The notes: a model not told the origin generated them from the sequence alone. A stretch of DNA of 64,000 nt from Parundibacterium terreum (GCF_014636315.1 NZ_BMED01000002.1:124001-188000); one strand, 5' to 3'; shown: positions 10,518-19,613, counted from the first letter of the stretch. Numbers and translations are program-made.

Positions 10518-10798
10518 AACTCATTTCATAAATAGGAGCGAGTGCGAACGAGTCCATTTGAGATGCAGTGCGAGGCGTGTCGCGACGCAAAGACTGGCCG
10601 TCTTTGCTAGCGGCACAACGCTGCAATGCGCCCAAATGGGCCGTTCCCGGAGGGTTTGCCTTAAAAGCGGCGCTGGCTGCGTTGCGCTCGTTACCTCGGC
10701 GGCCCCGTCAATAGCCCCGCTATTGACGCCTCGCACGTCTTGCCAGCGCCGCTTTTAAGGAAAACGCATCTCACTCCTATTTATGAAATGAGTTCTAG
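10514..10798. mobile_element. MITE-like element with 25-bp perfect terminal inverted repeats
   Basis: A 285-bp non-coding stretch bounded by identical inverted ends of 25 bases (10514-10538 and 10774-10798; ends begin CTAGAACTCATTTCATAAAT). Inside are two more perfect inverted repeats: 19 bp at 10659-10677 with 10742-10760 (core CCTTAAAAGCGGCGCTGGC), and 9 bp arms at 10706-10714 with 10720-10728 (CGTCAATAG). CTAG at both tips may be the target duplication. No protein is plausible inside. The left end supplies the stop codon of the btuF-like gene. It would need a transposase in trans. Confidence 0.75.
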
Positions 10799-10805
10799 CG
10801 CAAGC

Positions 10806-11618
10806 CTAGTGCCACTCGCGAGGATCTACGCGGTAATACTCCCTTAACTCGGCAAACAGGGCGGGATGAAATTCCGCCATCTGCCAGGATTTCTCAAAAA
10901 AAGTCTCGGTCGCCACTGCAAAGAATTCTGCCGGATTGGTCGCGCCGTAATAATCCATTGCGCTCTCCATGTGATAGGCCGCTGCCTCCTGCAGCTTGCG
11001 AAACTCATGCATCATCACCGCAGACCAGCGCTGGTATTTTTCCTTGCTCATCAATTGCGGAGCACCGTTGGGTGCACCGGTCTCGCTATCGAGCTGGTGC
11101 GCAAATTCGTGCAACACCACGTTGTGTCCATCGATAAAATCCGTATTCCTTTGCTGCACATGATCCCAGGCCAGGATCACCCTGCCATCGCTCCAGGATT
11201 CGCCAGAAAGGGTCTGGTTCGCATGGGTGACAATGCCGCCGGCACCCAGTTCCGTACGCGGCGCAATGAACGCGGAAGGGTAGACCAGCACCAGCTTCAG
11301 GTCTGGAAATACGCTGGCAGGACGATTCAGCAACAGCATGCAAGCCTTGCCGGCTATCGTCACCCTGACTTCATCATTGATCCTGAAGCCATCACAGCCT
11401 ATGAATTTTTTCTCATGCAGGAATTGCTTGATCAGGCGCTTCAACTGTAACTGCAGATGCGTTGGCATCCTGGCATAGGCCGGAATATTCCGTCTGAGAA
11501 TACGGGAGTAATTGCCGGGAAAAGGCTGCCGGACAGCGCGACGCAGCCTGTATTTGGGAATCCAGAATACCAGGCCCATCGTCAGCAGCGAAAATAACAA
11601 TAGATACAGCAGCGGCAT
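10806..11618 (-). CDS. mtfA: MtfA-type zinc metallopeptidase (M90 family), membrane-anchored
   Basis: 270 residues from the ATG with GGGAG six bases upstream (an ATG directly before it has poor spacing). An N-terminal membrane helix (about residues 1-20, MPLLYLLLFSLLTMGLVFWI) precedes the peptidase domain. The zinc motif HEFAHQLD lies around 170-177 and the downstream glutamate region is NPAEFFAVATETFFE. The E. coli MtfA is a soluble enzyme that acts on the Mlc repressor; this homologue carries a longer N-terminal anchor, as many betaproteobacterial ones do. The natural substrate here is unknown. Confidence 0.9.
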   Translation of the reverse strand: MPLLYLLLFSLLTMGLVFWIPKYRLRRAVRQPFPGNYSRILRRNIPAYARMPTHLQLQLKRLIKQFLHEKKFIGCDGFRINDEVRVTIAGKACMLLLNRPASVFPDLKLVLVYPSAFIAPRTELGAGGIVTHANQTLSGESWSDGRVILAWDHVQQRNTDFIDGHNVVLHEFAHQLDSETGAPNGAPQLMSKEKYQRWSAVMMHEFRKLQEAAAYHMESAMDYYGATNPAEFFAVATETFFEKSWQMAEFHPALFAELREYYRVDPREWH

Positions 11619-11991
11619 CATCTGCTCCCACGATGAAGATACTCGCAAACGCCGCGCCCTTGGCAAGGACCGCCTATCGATACATCTACGCTATCAGTGG
11701 TACCTGCACTATCGGCACTATTCATCATTTGCATGGACTGCCCCTTGTAAGAAAGCTAGCTGATAGATGGGACAAGTACAAGGAAAAGCAATGGCTGCCT
11801 GCCCTTTATTTTTGATCCCTCGCGGCAGCAGCCTAGTTGCCCTGTGAGAATGCCGATTTGCTGCGATAATGCCAAATGAACAAGGGCATGCCGCTAGAAC
11901 TCATTTGCTCATTTTATAAAAATAGTCATGAAATGAGTTCTGGCAAAGATTTGACCTGCCTGCCTCCTCCCTCCAATTCTGATTGTCCGTC
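11619..11991. repeat. Intergenic region with a short palindrome sharing the MITE end sequence
   Basis: About 370 bases without a convincing gene. It contains AGAACTCATTT (11896-11906) and its exact complement AAATGAGTTCT (11931-11941), preceded by CT, making a palindrome of about 48 bases. The arms equal the tips of the element at 10514-10798, so this may be a collapsed or minimal copy, with an AT-rich centre (ATTTTATAAAAAT) between. The rest should contain promoters for the two divergent genes. Confidence 0.6.
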
Positions 11992-12876
11992 ATGCGTAAA
12001 GGCATAATATTCGCCGCCACCTCTTACATACTCTGGGGTTTGTTTCCACTCTATTTCAGGTCATTGCACGAATTTGCGCCTATAGAAATACTGCTGCACC
12101 GCATGCTGTGGTCGCTGCTCTTCCTGTCCCTGGTATTGCTGGCACGCAGGCAATGGTCATGGTTGCGCGATGTGGCCCGCCAGCCGAGGCTGGTTGCCGG
12201 TTTTGCTGCCAGCGCGCTGCTACTGTCGGGCAACTGGTTTATCTATATCTGGTCCATCAACAACGGCCACGTCATTGATTCGAGCCTGGGTTATTTCATG
12301 ACGCCGCTGGTGAATGTGGTACTGGGCTTCCTGCTGTTGCATGAGCGCCTGCGGCCAGGCCAGTGGGTGTCGGTCGCAATGGCCGCCTGCGGCGTCTTAT
12401 GGCTTGCAGTACAGGCGGGACATGTGCCCTGGATAGGTCTATCGCTGGCGATGACCTTCGGCGGCTACGGCCTGCTGCGCAAGACCGCAAAGCTGGGTGC
12501 ATTGGAAGGGCTTTCGCTGGAGACCTTGCTGCTATTCCCGCTTGCTGCAGCCTATCTGGCAATATTGAGCAGCCAGGGGCAAAGCCATTTTGGCGGCGCT
12601 TCCACGCCGTCCCAGCTACTACTGCTGGCAGCCGGCCCTATCACGGCCATCCCCTTGCTGTTATTTGCGGCCGGCGCCAGGTTGATACCGATGTCCACCC
12701 TGGGTTTGCTGCAATACATTTCACCCTCACTGCAATTACTGCTGGGCGTATTACTGTTCAAAGAACCGTTCAATGGAGACAGGCTGATAGGCTTTGTCGC
12801 GATCTGGGCAGCGCTCGCCGTGTATTCGGTCGAGGGCCTGCGGCAAAGCTACAGGCTGTCAAAACAAAGCAATTAG
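11992..12876 (+). CDS. rarD: EamA-family transporter RarD-like permease
   Basis: 294 residues from the ATG giving MRKGIIFAATSYILWGLFPL. About ten hydrophobic helices in two EamA/DMT repeats. The RarD hallmarks are visible: GLFPLYFRSLHEFAPIEILLHR near the start (in two pieces) and NWFIYIWSINNGHVIDSSLG (about 80-99), then SLGYFMTPLVNVVLGFL. Family members are inner-membrane exporters of small metabolites; the substrate is not predictable. A possible frame upstream uses a TTG start and is less likely. Confidence 0.92.
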   Translation: MRKGIIFAATSYILWGLFPLYFRSLHEFAPIEILLHRMLWSLLFLSLVLLARRQWSWLRDVARQPRLVAGFAASALLLSGNWFIYIWSINNGHVIDSSLGYFMTPLVNVVLGFLLLHERLRPGQWVSVAMAACGVLWLAVQAGHVPWIGLSLAMTFGGYGLLRKTAKLGALEGLSLETLLLFPLAAAYLAILSSQGQSHFGGASTPSQLLLLAAGPITAIPLLLFAAGARLIPMSTLGLLQYISPSLQLLLGVLLFKEPFNGDRLIGFVAIWAALAVYSVEGLRQSYRLSKQSN

Positions 12877-12969
12877 GCAACAAAACAAGCTAAAACCCGC
12901 CTATATAGCCATTTGGCCATGATGGATATCAGCATGCCCCTCGCGAAAGCCGGGGGTTTCGTGGTAAAG

Positions 12970-13062
12970 TGGCATCCTCGCTAGGGGTCCTGGAAGCATT
13001 GTTTCCGGGTGAGAAATACCCTCCGAACCTGATCTGGATAATGCCAGCGCAGGGAAGCGCAA
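12970..13062 (+). ncRNA. Thiamine pyrophosphate (TPP) riboswitch, THI element
   Basis: The conserved core is present in order: CTAGGGGTCC stem, a variable hairpin, GGGTGAGAAATACCC, then ACCTGATCTGGATAATGCC and AGCGCAGGGAAGC. These match the THI-box landmarks closely, including the CUGAGA and CUGGAUAAUGCC segments (here GUGAGA in the first). It lies about 75 bases upstream of the TonB-dependent receptor start codon. It should lower receptor expression when TPP is abundant; the mechanism (translation or transcription) is not clear, as no obvious terminator follows. Confidence 0.93.
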
Positions 13063-13135
13063 AGCTCCTCCCCTATCTTTGTTTGCTCTCCAGCGTCGCT
13101 TCCAGTACAAAGCAACCGGAATTTACAGAGCAAAC

Positions 13136-15286
13136 ATGTCCAACTTATCATCTTCACGCGTCCGCTACTCCATCGGCCGCACCATCATCGCCCTGTCCGT
13201 CGCGCAGGCATTTGCCATTCCCGCTTTTGCGCAAAGCGCGTTGCCGGAAGTCGTGATCAGCGCCGTCAAGCAAGACAATAATAAGGCGGACCGCGCCAGC
13301 GTCGGCGGCTTCTCCAGCGCGCCTATCGTGGAAACGCCCGCTTCCATCACCGTGTTCACGCAAAACCTGATGCAGGATCTGCAAGTACGCCAGACCACCG
13401 ATGCGCTGAAGTACGATGCCAGCGTCAATGATTCCTACAATGCGATCGGTTACGCGGAACAATTTTCCATACGCGGTTTTGCGCTGGACAATTCCAGCAG
13501 CTACCGCAAGGATGGACTGGCTATACCAGGCGATGCATCCATCCCGTTGGAAAACAAGGAACGCATAGAAATACTGAAGGGCATCGCCGGCTTCCAGGCT
13601 GGCTTTGCCACGCCTGGCGGCGTCATCAACTATGTAACCAAGCGTCCGACGGAAACGCCGCTACGCTCTGTCACCGTGGGCGCCAGTGAGCGCGGCACGC
13701 TGTATGGCGCGGTCGATCTGGGTGGGCAATTTGATGACAGCCGTTTCGGCTACCGCATCAATGCCGCCGATGAGAGATTGCGCTCCTATGTAAAAGGCGC
13801 GGACGGCCAGCGCCAGTTTGGCTCCCTCGCCTTCGACTGGAAAATCTCGCCGCAGGCACTGCTGCAATTGGATATGGATTACCAGCACAAGTCGCAATTG
13901 ACCGTGCCCGGCTTCCAACTGTTCAACGGCACGGACTTACCAAGAAATGTCAGCGCCGACACCATGCTGAACAGCCAGCCCTGGGCCCGCCCGGTGGATA
14001 CCCGCGACAGCAATATCGGCCTTCGTTTTGAATACAAGCTGAACCAGAACTGGAAAGCATCGCTGGCGGCGAACAAGCATGAGTTCAAGCGCGACGATTT
14101 CACAGCCTTCCCTTACGGCTGCGGCGAGATCGCAGGCTATTGCGCCAACGGCGACTATGATGTGTACGATTACCAAAGCACCAACGAATCCAAATCGCCG
14201 CTGGCTACGCAAGCGCTGTTGCAGGGTAAATTCCTGACAGCAGGCCTGCAGCATGAACTGACATTGGGGTTTTCCAGTTTTGAGCGCAAGGACAGGTTTG
14301 GCGACTATGTGTACGACTACGTGGGCACCAGCAATATTTTCCACCCTGTGGTCGTGCCCTCCTCCAGCAATGTGACGCAAAACGTTTCGCTGCGCCGGCA
14401 TGAAAAGGAATGGTCGGTTTTCGCCCAGGACGTCCTGAGCCTGACGGACAATCTGAAATTGCACCTGGGTGCGCGCCATGTGCACATCAAGCGCGACCAG
14501 TATATCGACGCCGATACGCCTGAAGCAAAGTACGACCGCAGCTACCTGTTGCCGAACGTGGCGCTGGTATTCAGCCCGCAAAAGAACTGGTCGGTGTACG
14601 GTTCATACACTGAAGGACTGGAGCACGGCGGCATCGCACCTTTCGGCTCAGAAAATGTGAACCAGTTGCTGAATCCGAACAAATCCAAACAATATGAACT
14701 GGGCGTCAAGGCCGACGTTGGCCGGGACCTGACTGTGACGGCTGCCGTGTTCCAGATCAAGAAGTCGCTGGAAATCAGCAAGCTATTGTCGGCTGACGAT
14801 GAGTTCCCGACTTATCTGCAGGCAGGCCAGGAAAAACATACCGGTCTGGAGCTGGCCGCACAAGGCAGGATCACCAGCGATCTGTCGCTGGGCGCCAGCC
14901 TGACCGCATTGCGCGCACGCCAATACGACACCGGTGATGTCACGCTCGAAGGCAAGCGCGTCACCAACGTGCCGTCATTGAAAGCCAGTGTATATGCGGA
15001 CTATGCCGTACAACAGGTGAGCGGCCTGAACGTGAATGCGACAGTACTGTATTCCGGCGACAAGGCATTCAGCCCGGACAATCGTGTGACGGTCCCCGGC
15101 TACTTAGTGGTCAACCTGGGCGCGCGCTATGCAACCCAGATCGCCGGTACTGCGACGACGCTGCGCTTCAATGTAGACAATGTGTTTGATAAGTTCTACT
15201 GGCGCGATGTGACGCAATCGCTGGGCGGCTATCTGTTCCCGGGGGCATCGCGCCTGTATAAAGTATCGGCGCAGTTCGACTTCTAA
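13136..15286 (+). CDS. TonB-dependent outer-membrane receptor, probably for thiamin or a precursor
   Basis: 716 residues from ATG giving MSNLSSSRVRYSIG; the open frame extends upstream but that part overlaps the riboswitch-to-gene leader. Signal peptide ends near AFAIPAFAQS. Plug domain: ETPASITVFTQNLMQDLQVR, AEQFSIRGFALDNSSSYRKD and the IEILKGIAGFQAG block. The beta-barrel C-terminus ends in phenylalanine (VSAQFDF), as barrel proteins do. By sequence it looks like a siderophore receptor, but a TPP riboswitch controls it, so thiamin-type substrate is more likely (inference; TPP-regulated outer-membrane receptors are known). Confidence 0.92.
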   Translation: MSNLSSSRVRYSIGRTIIALSVAQAFAIPAFAQSALPEVVISAVKQDNNKADRASVGGFSSAPIVETPASITVFTQNLMQDLQVRQTTDALKYDASVNDSYNAIGYAEQFSIRGFALDNSSSYRKDGLAIPGDASIPLENKERIEILKGIAGFQAGFATPGGVINYVTKRPTETPLRSVTVGASERGTLYGAVDLGGQFDDSRFGYRINAADERLRSYVKGADGQRQFGSLAFDWKISPQALLQLDMDYQHKSQLTVPGFQLFNGTDLPRNVSADTMLNSQPWARPVDTRDSNIGLRFEYKLNQNWKASLAANKHEFKRDDFTAFPYGCGEIAGYCANGDYDVYDYQSTNESKSPLATQALLQGKFLTAGLQHELTLGFSSFERKDRFGDYVYDYVGTSNIFHPVVVPSSSNVTQNVSLRRHEKEWSVFAQDVLSLTDNLKLHLGARHVHIKRDQYIDADTPEAKYDRSYLLPNVALVFSPQKNWSVYGSYTEGLEHGGIAPFGSENVNQLLNPNKSKQYELGVKADVGRDLTVTAAVFQIKKSLEISKLLSADDEFPTYLQAGQEKHTGLELAAQGRITSDLSLGASLTALRARQYDTGDVTLEGKRVTNVPSLKASVYADYAVQQVSGLNVNATVLYSGDKAFSPDNRVTVPGYLVVNLGARYATQIAGTATTLRFNVDNVFDKFYWRDVTQSLGGYLFPGASRLYKVSAQFDF

Positions 15287-15304
15287 GGTTTTTGCTTTTA
15301 AGCG

Positions 15305-15838
15305 CTATATCCATCCCGCTGCGTCCAGCGCAGCGTGTACGAGGGACATGCGATGCTGCATGTCCCCGCTTACCAGCAGGTAGGGGATGGCCCTGGCCTG
15401 CAATTCCTTCAGTAATTCATCATGCACCATCTGGCGCATCGCTTCCGACTCCCTCTGCAAGCCGTCCGGTGTCCACGGCAAATCTGGCGCAGTCACTATC
15501 GTAAAATCGTAAACACGCGCTCGCGTCAATTGCTGCAAGGGTGCATCCGCCTGTACAAAATAGAAGTGGCTGTAGATCGCCGTCATTAACGGCGTGGTAT
15601 CGCAAAACAGAAAACGGTTGGCACGCGACAAGGCTTGCTCTTCGCGGGCGACCTGGGTGCTGGCGATATGGAACTGGTCGCCCTCTACCGGAACGCGCTG
15701 ATGGGTCTCGACGAATTCACGCAGATACTCGGGCACCCACTCCGTCTGGTAGTGGGCAGCCAGTTGCTCGGCCAGAGAAGATTTTCCAGAGGATTCCGCA
15801 CCCAGTATCGCAATGCGTTTGATGTCTGCAGCTTGCAT
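15305..15838 (-). CDS. NadR-like ATP-binding kinase domain protein
   Basis: 177 residues, P-loop NTPase. The Walker A is GAESSGKSS (13-21) and the sequence (IAILGAESSGKSSLAEQLA, WVPEYLREFVE, then FCDTTPLMTAIYSHFYF) follows the ribosylnicotinamide-kinase domain of NadR. It lies seven bases downstream of a PnuC-type transporter gene. A kinase that traps the imported vitamin by phosphorylation is the usual partner of PnuC. Near a TPP-regulated receptor it may be a thiamin kinase rather than a nicotinamide riboside kinase. The protein lacks the adenylyltransferase domain of full NadR. Confidence 0.85.
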   Translation of the reverse strand: MQAADIKRIAILGAESSGKSSLAEQLAAHYQTEWVPEYLREFVETHQRVPVEGDQFHIASTQVAREEQALSRANRFLFCDTTPLMTAIYSHFYFVQADAPLQQLTRARVYDFTIVTAPDLPWTPDGLQRESEAMRQMVHDELLKELQARAIPYLLVSGDMQHRMSLVHAALDAAGWI

Positions 15839-15844
15839 GAACGC

Positions 15845-16456
15845 CTAACTGCCGGCAACGGCTGCGGGTACTGCCGCCGAATTATTCCACGCGCGCAAAC
15901 CCATGGCTGCCATGATCACAAACAGCGCATACAGGATCGCCGTCAGCATCAGATGCTTGTACATGTATAAGCTGACATACAGGATGTCCACCAATATCCA
16001 TACATGCCAGTTTTCCAGCTTCTTGCGGGACAGCAGCAATTGCCCCAGCAAGCTACCGGCCGTCAGGAAACCATCCATATAAGGTACGTCGGTATCGGTA
16101 TACGACTTCAGGAAAATGGACAGGATGCCAAAGCCTGCCAGCCACATCAGCGCTGACTTAGCCCAGCCAGCTCCGGACAGCCGTGATATCTGCAACTCGC
16201 CATGGGCAGTTCCTCCACGCAGCCATTGATACCATCCCCATACCGACACCGCGATAAACACCAGCTGCAAACCGGCGTCGCCATACAGCCGGGATTGCGC
16301 AAACACCAGTGCATACAGGCCGGAAGCAAGGATAGAGAAGAGCCAGGCCCAATGGGTCTGCCGTATGTTCAGGGCGACGGTAATGACGGACAGTACGAAT
16401 GAAACCAGCTCCAGCGGAGTGGTAGTAAAGCCGAATAGGGGAACGATGTCATTCAT
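15845..16456 (-). CDS. PnuC-type vitamin transporter (PnuT-like candidate)
   Basis: 203 residues with about seven hydrophobic helices. PnuC-family features: LVSFVLSVITVALNIRQTHWAW at the start (in parts), the WGWYQWLRGG segment around 76-85, and SLLGQLLLSRKKLENWHVWI followed by VDILYVSLYMYKHLMLTAILY. PnuC proteins move nicotinamide riboside, PnuT thiamin and PnuX riboflavin by facilitated diffusion. The nearby TPP-riboswitch receptor and the adjacent kinase favour thiamin, but the sequence alone does not decide. It lies downstream of a second TonB receptor on the same strand. Confidence 0.88.
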   Translation of the reverse strand: MNDIVPLFGFTTTPLELVSFVLSVITVALNIRQTHWAWLFSILASGLYALVFAQSRLYGDAGLQLVFIAVSVWGWYQWLRGGTAHGELQISRLSGAGWAKSALMWLAGFGILSIFLKSYTDTDVPYMDGFLTAGSLLGQLLLSRKKLENWHVWILVDILYVSLYMYKHLMLTAILYALFVIMAAMGLRAWNNSAAVPAAVAGS

Positions 16457-16586
16457 GTAATGCTGGCCGCTTCATAAAGAGTACGGCAAGCATTATCACT
16501 GATTAGGCTGGCGCTGTCATGTCAGGCCAGCTTTATGAAGTTACCAAGTTACGAAGGCCTGCCCTCGCGGGCAGGTGTCAATACAA

Positions 16587-18860
16587 TCAGAATTTTTGTT
16601 CCAGCAGCACCCTCACGACGGTATTGGTCGGCGTGAAGGTGGTTTGGCGCTGCGATCCCGTTGCATCGGCATAAATCGTCGCAGCGACATTATCCTGATG
16701 CAGCATATTGGCCAGGGAAATGCGCAACTGGGTCTTGGCATCGAACTTCCACAGGCCGAACATATCCAGCACGCGCTTGGGTGCAGAGTAAGAGCTCTGC
16801 GTGCCGGACAGGCGCACCGGGCCGCCATCCTGGAAGCTCAGGTTGCCGCCCAGGGTCAGCGGCATGCCGCCTACCTTGTAGTCCATGCCCAGATTGGCGC
16901 TGACAGGTGTTTGGGAATCCAGCCTGTTGTTCGGTCCCGGTACGGTGGACAAGGTGGACCAGTTGAAAGACAGATTGGCCCGGAAATCGATCGCCGGCGC
17001 CGTCTTATACAAAGAACGCAATGGCATCTTGGCTTCCAGTTCTATGCCTCGCGTAGTCGCCTGGCCGTCATTCACCGGCATCGTGACCCAGGATCCGTTG
17101 GTAAAAGACAATTGCTGGCGTGTGATGTCGTCGATGCGGCGATAAAACACGCTGGCGCTCAGCAGGCCGCCATCAGGCAGATAGTGTTCGTATGCAGCAT
17201 CCAGGCCCCAGGCCAACTCGGGGCGCAGGTTAGGATTGCCCTGGCTGTCCGGGCTGACGGCACTATTATTATTGGACAGGTAGCGGCGCGGAATCAGGTT
17301 GCCGGTGGATGGCGCCTTGTAAGTGCGGGTTAGGCCGAAGCGCACCTGGTCGTTCTTGGAGTCAGGCAATTTCCACAAGGTCTGCAATAAAGGGCTCCAC
17401 ACAGCGGAGCGGTTGCTCACTGCGGAAAACAGCTTGCCCTCGCTGCTGGTATCCAGCGTCTCCCAGCGCAAACCCATATACACCGACCAGCGTTGCGTGA
17501 CACTCCACTCATCCTGCGCAAATACGGCCAAGCGTTTGACCGTGGCGCTGAAGCTCTCGTTCAGGTTGATAGGAGTAATGCCGGTGAAGGTGGCGTCGTT
17601 TTGCAGACGGTCTTCGCCGCGCTGGCTATAGGCGCCGTCCCAGCCGACCACCAGTGCGTGATCGGTGATGATAGGCGTGGAATATTTGCCGCTCGCGGTA
17701 AAACCCTTGTCGGTGGCATCGGTAGTCAGCTTGCGGTCCAGCTCAAACACGCCGGTATCGCTATATCCCTGATAGGCCACGTCGGAGTCGCGCTTGTTAT
17801 AGTTGGCACCAAACTTCACATCCAGCTTCGCACCTTCGCTCAGCTTATGGATCCAGTTCACATCGGTGCGAAACATATTGGACCGGGATTTGAAATGCTG
17901 GGAATTGCTCGCGTAGAGAGGAGCGTCGCCTATCGAGGTTGTAATATTTTCCCTGGTATTGCCTTCAGACTCATTATGAGTCACAAAGCTTTGCGAAGTC
18001 AGGTTATCGCCGTTGGGTAAAACCCAGTTCAGCCGTGGCGAGATATTCACAACTTCAAAACGTCCGTGATTTTCATCGGTGTAATGGCGCGCCAGGTCTT
18101 GCTTACCCGTGGCATCGGTACCAATTTCCTCTATCGTGGAAGGACGCTCCCAACGGCCCCGGTACGTAGCGCCAGCCAGCGAATAGGATAATTTGTCTAT
18201 CCGGTCTGACAACTGCAGGTTGACACCTTCAGACCACACACCATGCTCATAGGACGCACCCGGCTTGATCTCCCGCTGCGCAGTCTGCACCGCCTTCTTC
18301 AACACGATATTGATTGCACCGGCGATGGCCTGCGTACTGTATTCAGCCGTAGCGGCACGCATGATCTCTATGCGCTCTATCAGCTCCGGCGCGATGGAAT
18401 CCAGGGAGAAGCCGGGAGGGCTGGGTTCACCGTTCAGCAATATCTGCGTATAACCTGAACCCAGCCCACGCATGCGAATCTCCCCGCCCCGCCCCTGCAC
18501 GCCGCCTATCGTAATACCGGGCAAGCGCTTCAGCACATCGGCCACAGTGCTGTCACCGAACTTGACGATCTCTTCGTGCGTGACCACGACCTTGGTCGCG
18601 GTATCCAGGCGCCGCTCGTCATATTCCCTGTTACCAGATATTTCCACAGTCCTGACCGCTTCGGCTTTTTCCTGCTTCGCTACCGGTGCCGCCGTTTTTC
18701 CACTTGCTGCCTTACCCGCTTTTACGTCCGTAGTTTCCGCTTGCTCCGTTTTTTCCGACTCTGCGTTGCCCGCGGGTTGTTGTGCGTAAGCAGCGCCGCC
18801 AAAGGCAGCCAATATCGCAAAAGGGACGGGGGTAAGGCGGAAATTAAAAGTAGATAACAT
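16587..18860 (-). CDS. TonB-dependent receptor with charged N-terminal linker
   Basis: 757 residues. Signal peptide (PFAILAAFGGAAYAQQ) followed by an unusual stretch rich in Lys, Ala, Glu and Thr (about 28-75) before the plug. The plug shows VTHEEIVKFGDSTVADVLKR, RGGEIRMRGLGSGYTQILLN and the LIERIEIMRAATAEYSTQA block; the barrel ends with a C-terminal phenylalanine (VRVLLEQKF). Its direction is the same as PnuC and the NadR-like kinase, with 130 bases between, so they may share a transcript. Substrate not identified. A 7-bp GC hairpin sits just after the stop (16558-16575) without a T-run. Confidence 0.9.
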   Translation of the reverse strand: MLSTFNFRLTPVPFAILAAFGGAAYAQQPAGNAESEKTEQAETTDVKAGKAASGKTAAPVAKQEKAEAVRTVEISGNREYDERRLDTATKVVVTHEEIVKFGDSTVADVLKRLPGITIGGVQGRGGEIRMRGLGSGYTQILLNGEPSPPGFSLDSIAPELIERIEIMRAATAEYSTQAIAGAINIVLKKAVQTAQREIKPGASYEHGVWSEGVNLQLSDRIDKLSYSLAGATYRGRWERPSTIEEIGTDATGKQDLARHYTDENHGRFEVVNISPRLNWVLPNGDNLTSQSFVTHNESEGNTRENITTSIGDAPLYASNSQHFKSRSNMFRTDVNWIHKLSEGAKLDVKFGANYNKRDSDVAYQGYSDTGVFELDRKLTTDATDKGFTASGKYSTPIITDHALVVGWDGAYSQRGEDRLQNDATFTGITPINLNESFSATVKRLAVFAQDEWSVTQRWSVYMGLRWETLDTSSEGKLFSAVSNRSAVWSPLLQTLWKLPDSKNDQVRFGLTRTYKAPSTGNLIPRRYLSNNNSAVSPDSQGNPNLRPELAWGLDAAYEHYLPDGGLLSASVFYRRIDDITRQQLSFTNGSWVTMPVNDGQATTRGIELEAKMPLRSLYKTAPAIDFRANLSFNWSTLSTVPGPNNRLDSQTPVSANLGMDYKVGGMPLTLGGNLSFQDGGPVRLSGTQSSYSAPKRVLDMFGLWKFDAKTQLRISLANMLHQDNVAATIYADATGSQRQTTFTPTNTVVRVLLEQKF

Positions 18861-19095
18861 AAAGGCTATATATGGCTGCAGAGGCTGTTGAAATAAAAAA
18901 CAGGGAATTAAACAAAGGCGACATCAAAATAGACAAAGCTTTTGACTATAGCAAGAATGACAAAGTTCCACTAGGGGAAACAATTTTCCTTTTTTGCTAG
19001 CAAGGCTGATTTACACTAGCGTATCTATGGACGATTTTGCGCAATTTGCTGTCAAATCGCTTCAAAAACCAATGATAGTCTGATAAGGCAACAAG

Positions 19096-19587
19096 ATGAT
19101 GACAAAGAAAACCGGCTTCACCTTGCTGGAAATGATGGTTGTCGTGGCTGTGATTGCAATCCTGGCTGCGATGGCGCTGCCATCCTATCAATACAAGATT
19201 GTGCGCGAGCAGATAGAAAACGGCATGACGCTGGCCGACATTGCAAAAAAACCTGTTGCTGCCGCCTGGGCCGACAAGCAGCCCTTGCCGGTAGATAATG
19301 CCGCGGCTGGTTTGCCTGCCGCCGACAAAATCGTCAACAACTATGTCAGCGCCCTCAGCGTACAGGATGGCGTAATCAATATCACCTTCGGCAACCGCGC
19401 GCAGAGCGTTATTCGCGGCAAGATTTTGTCGATACGTCCGGGCGTGGTGGAAGGTGCAGCTATCGTCCCCGTCACCTGGGTATGCGGCAATGCAGACGCG
19501 CCGACCAACATGACAGCCAAGGGGAATAACCAGACCAGTGTACCTGGCGCTTATTTGCCGCTGCCTTGCCGCAAAATCAACCCATGA
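19096..19587 (+). CDS. Type IV pilin-like protein
   Basis: 163 residues with a class III prepilin signal. The short basic leader (MMTKKTG) ends before the processing site FTLLEMMVVVAVIAILAAMA, with the conserved glutamate at +5. The hydrophobic helix (about 8-30) is followed by a globular part with two cysteines (CGN and LPCRK, about residues 137 and 158), typical of a pilin disulfide loop. AAGG lies about seven bases upstream of the first ATG. No other pilus genes are nearby, so it is an orphan minor or major pilin. The next gene starts near its stop codon. Confidence 0.9.
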   Translation: MMTKKTGFTLLEMMVVVAVIAILAAMALPSYQYKIVREQIENGMTLADIAKKPVAAAWADKQPLPVDNAAAGLPAADKIVNNYVSALSVQDGVINITFGNRAQSVIRGKILSIRPGVVEGAAIVPVTWVCGNADAPTNMTAKGNNQTSVPGAYLPLPCRKINP

Positions 19588-19613
19588 CGGACAACACCAG
19601 CGCAGGGACCAAG

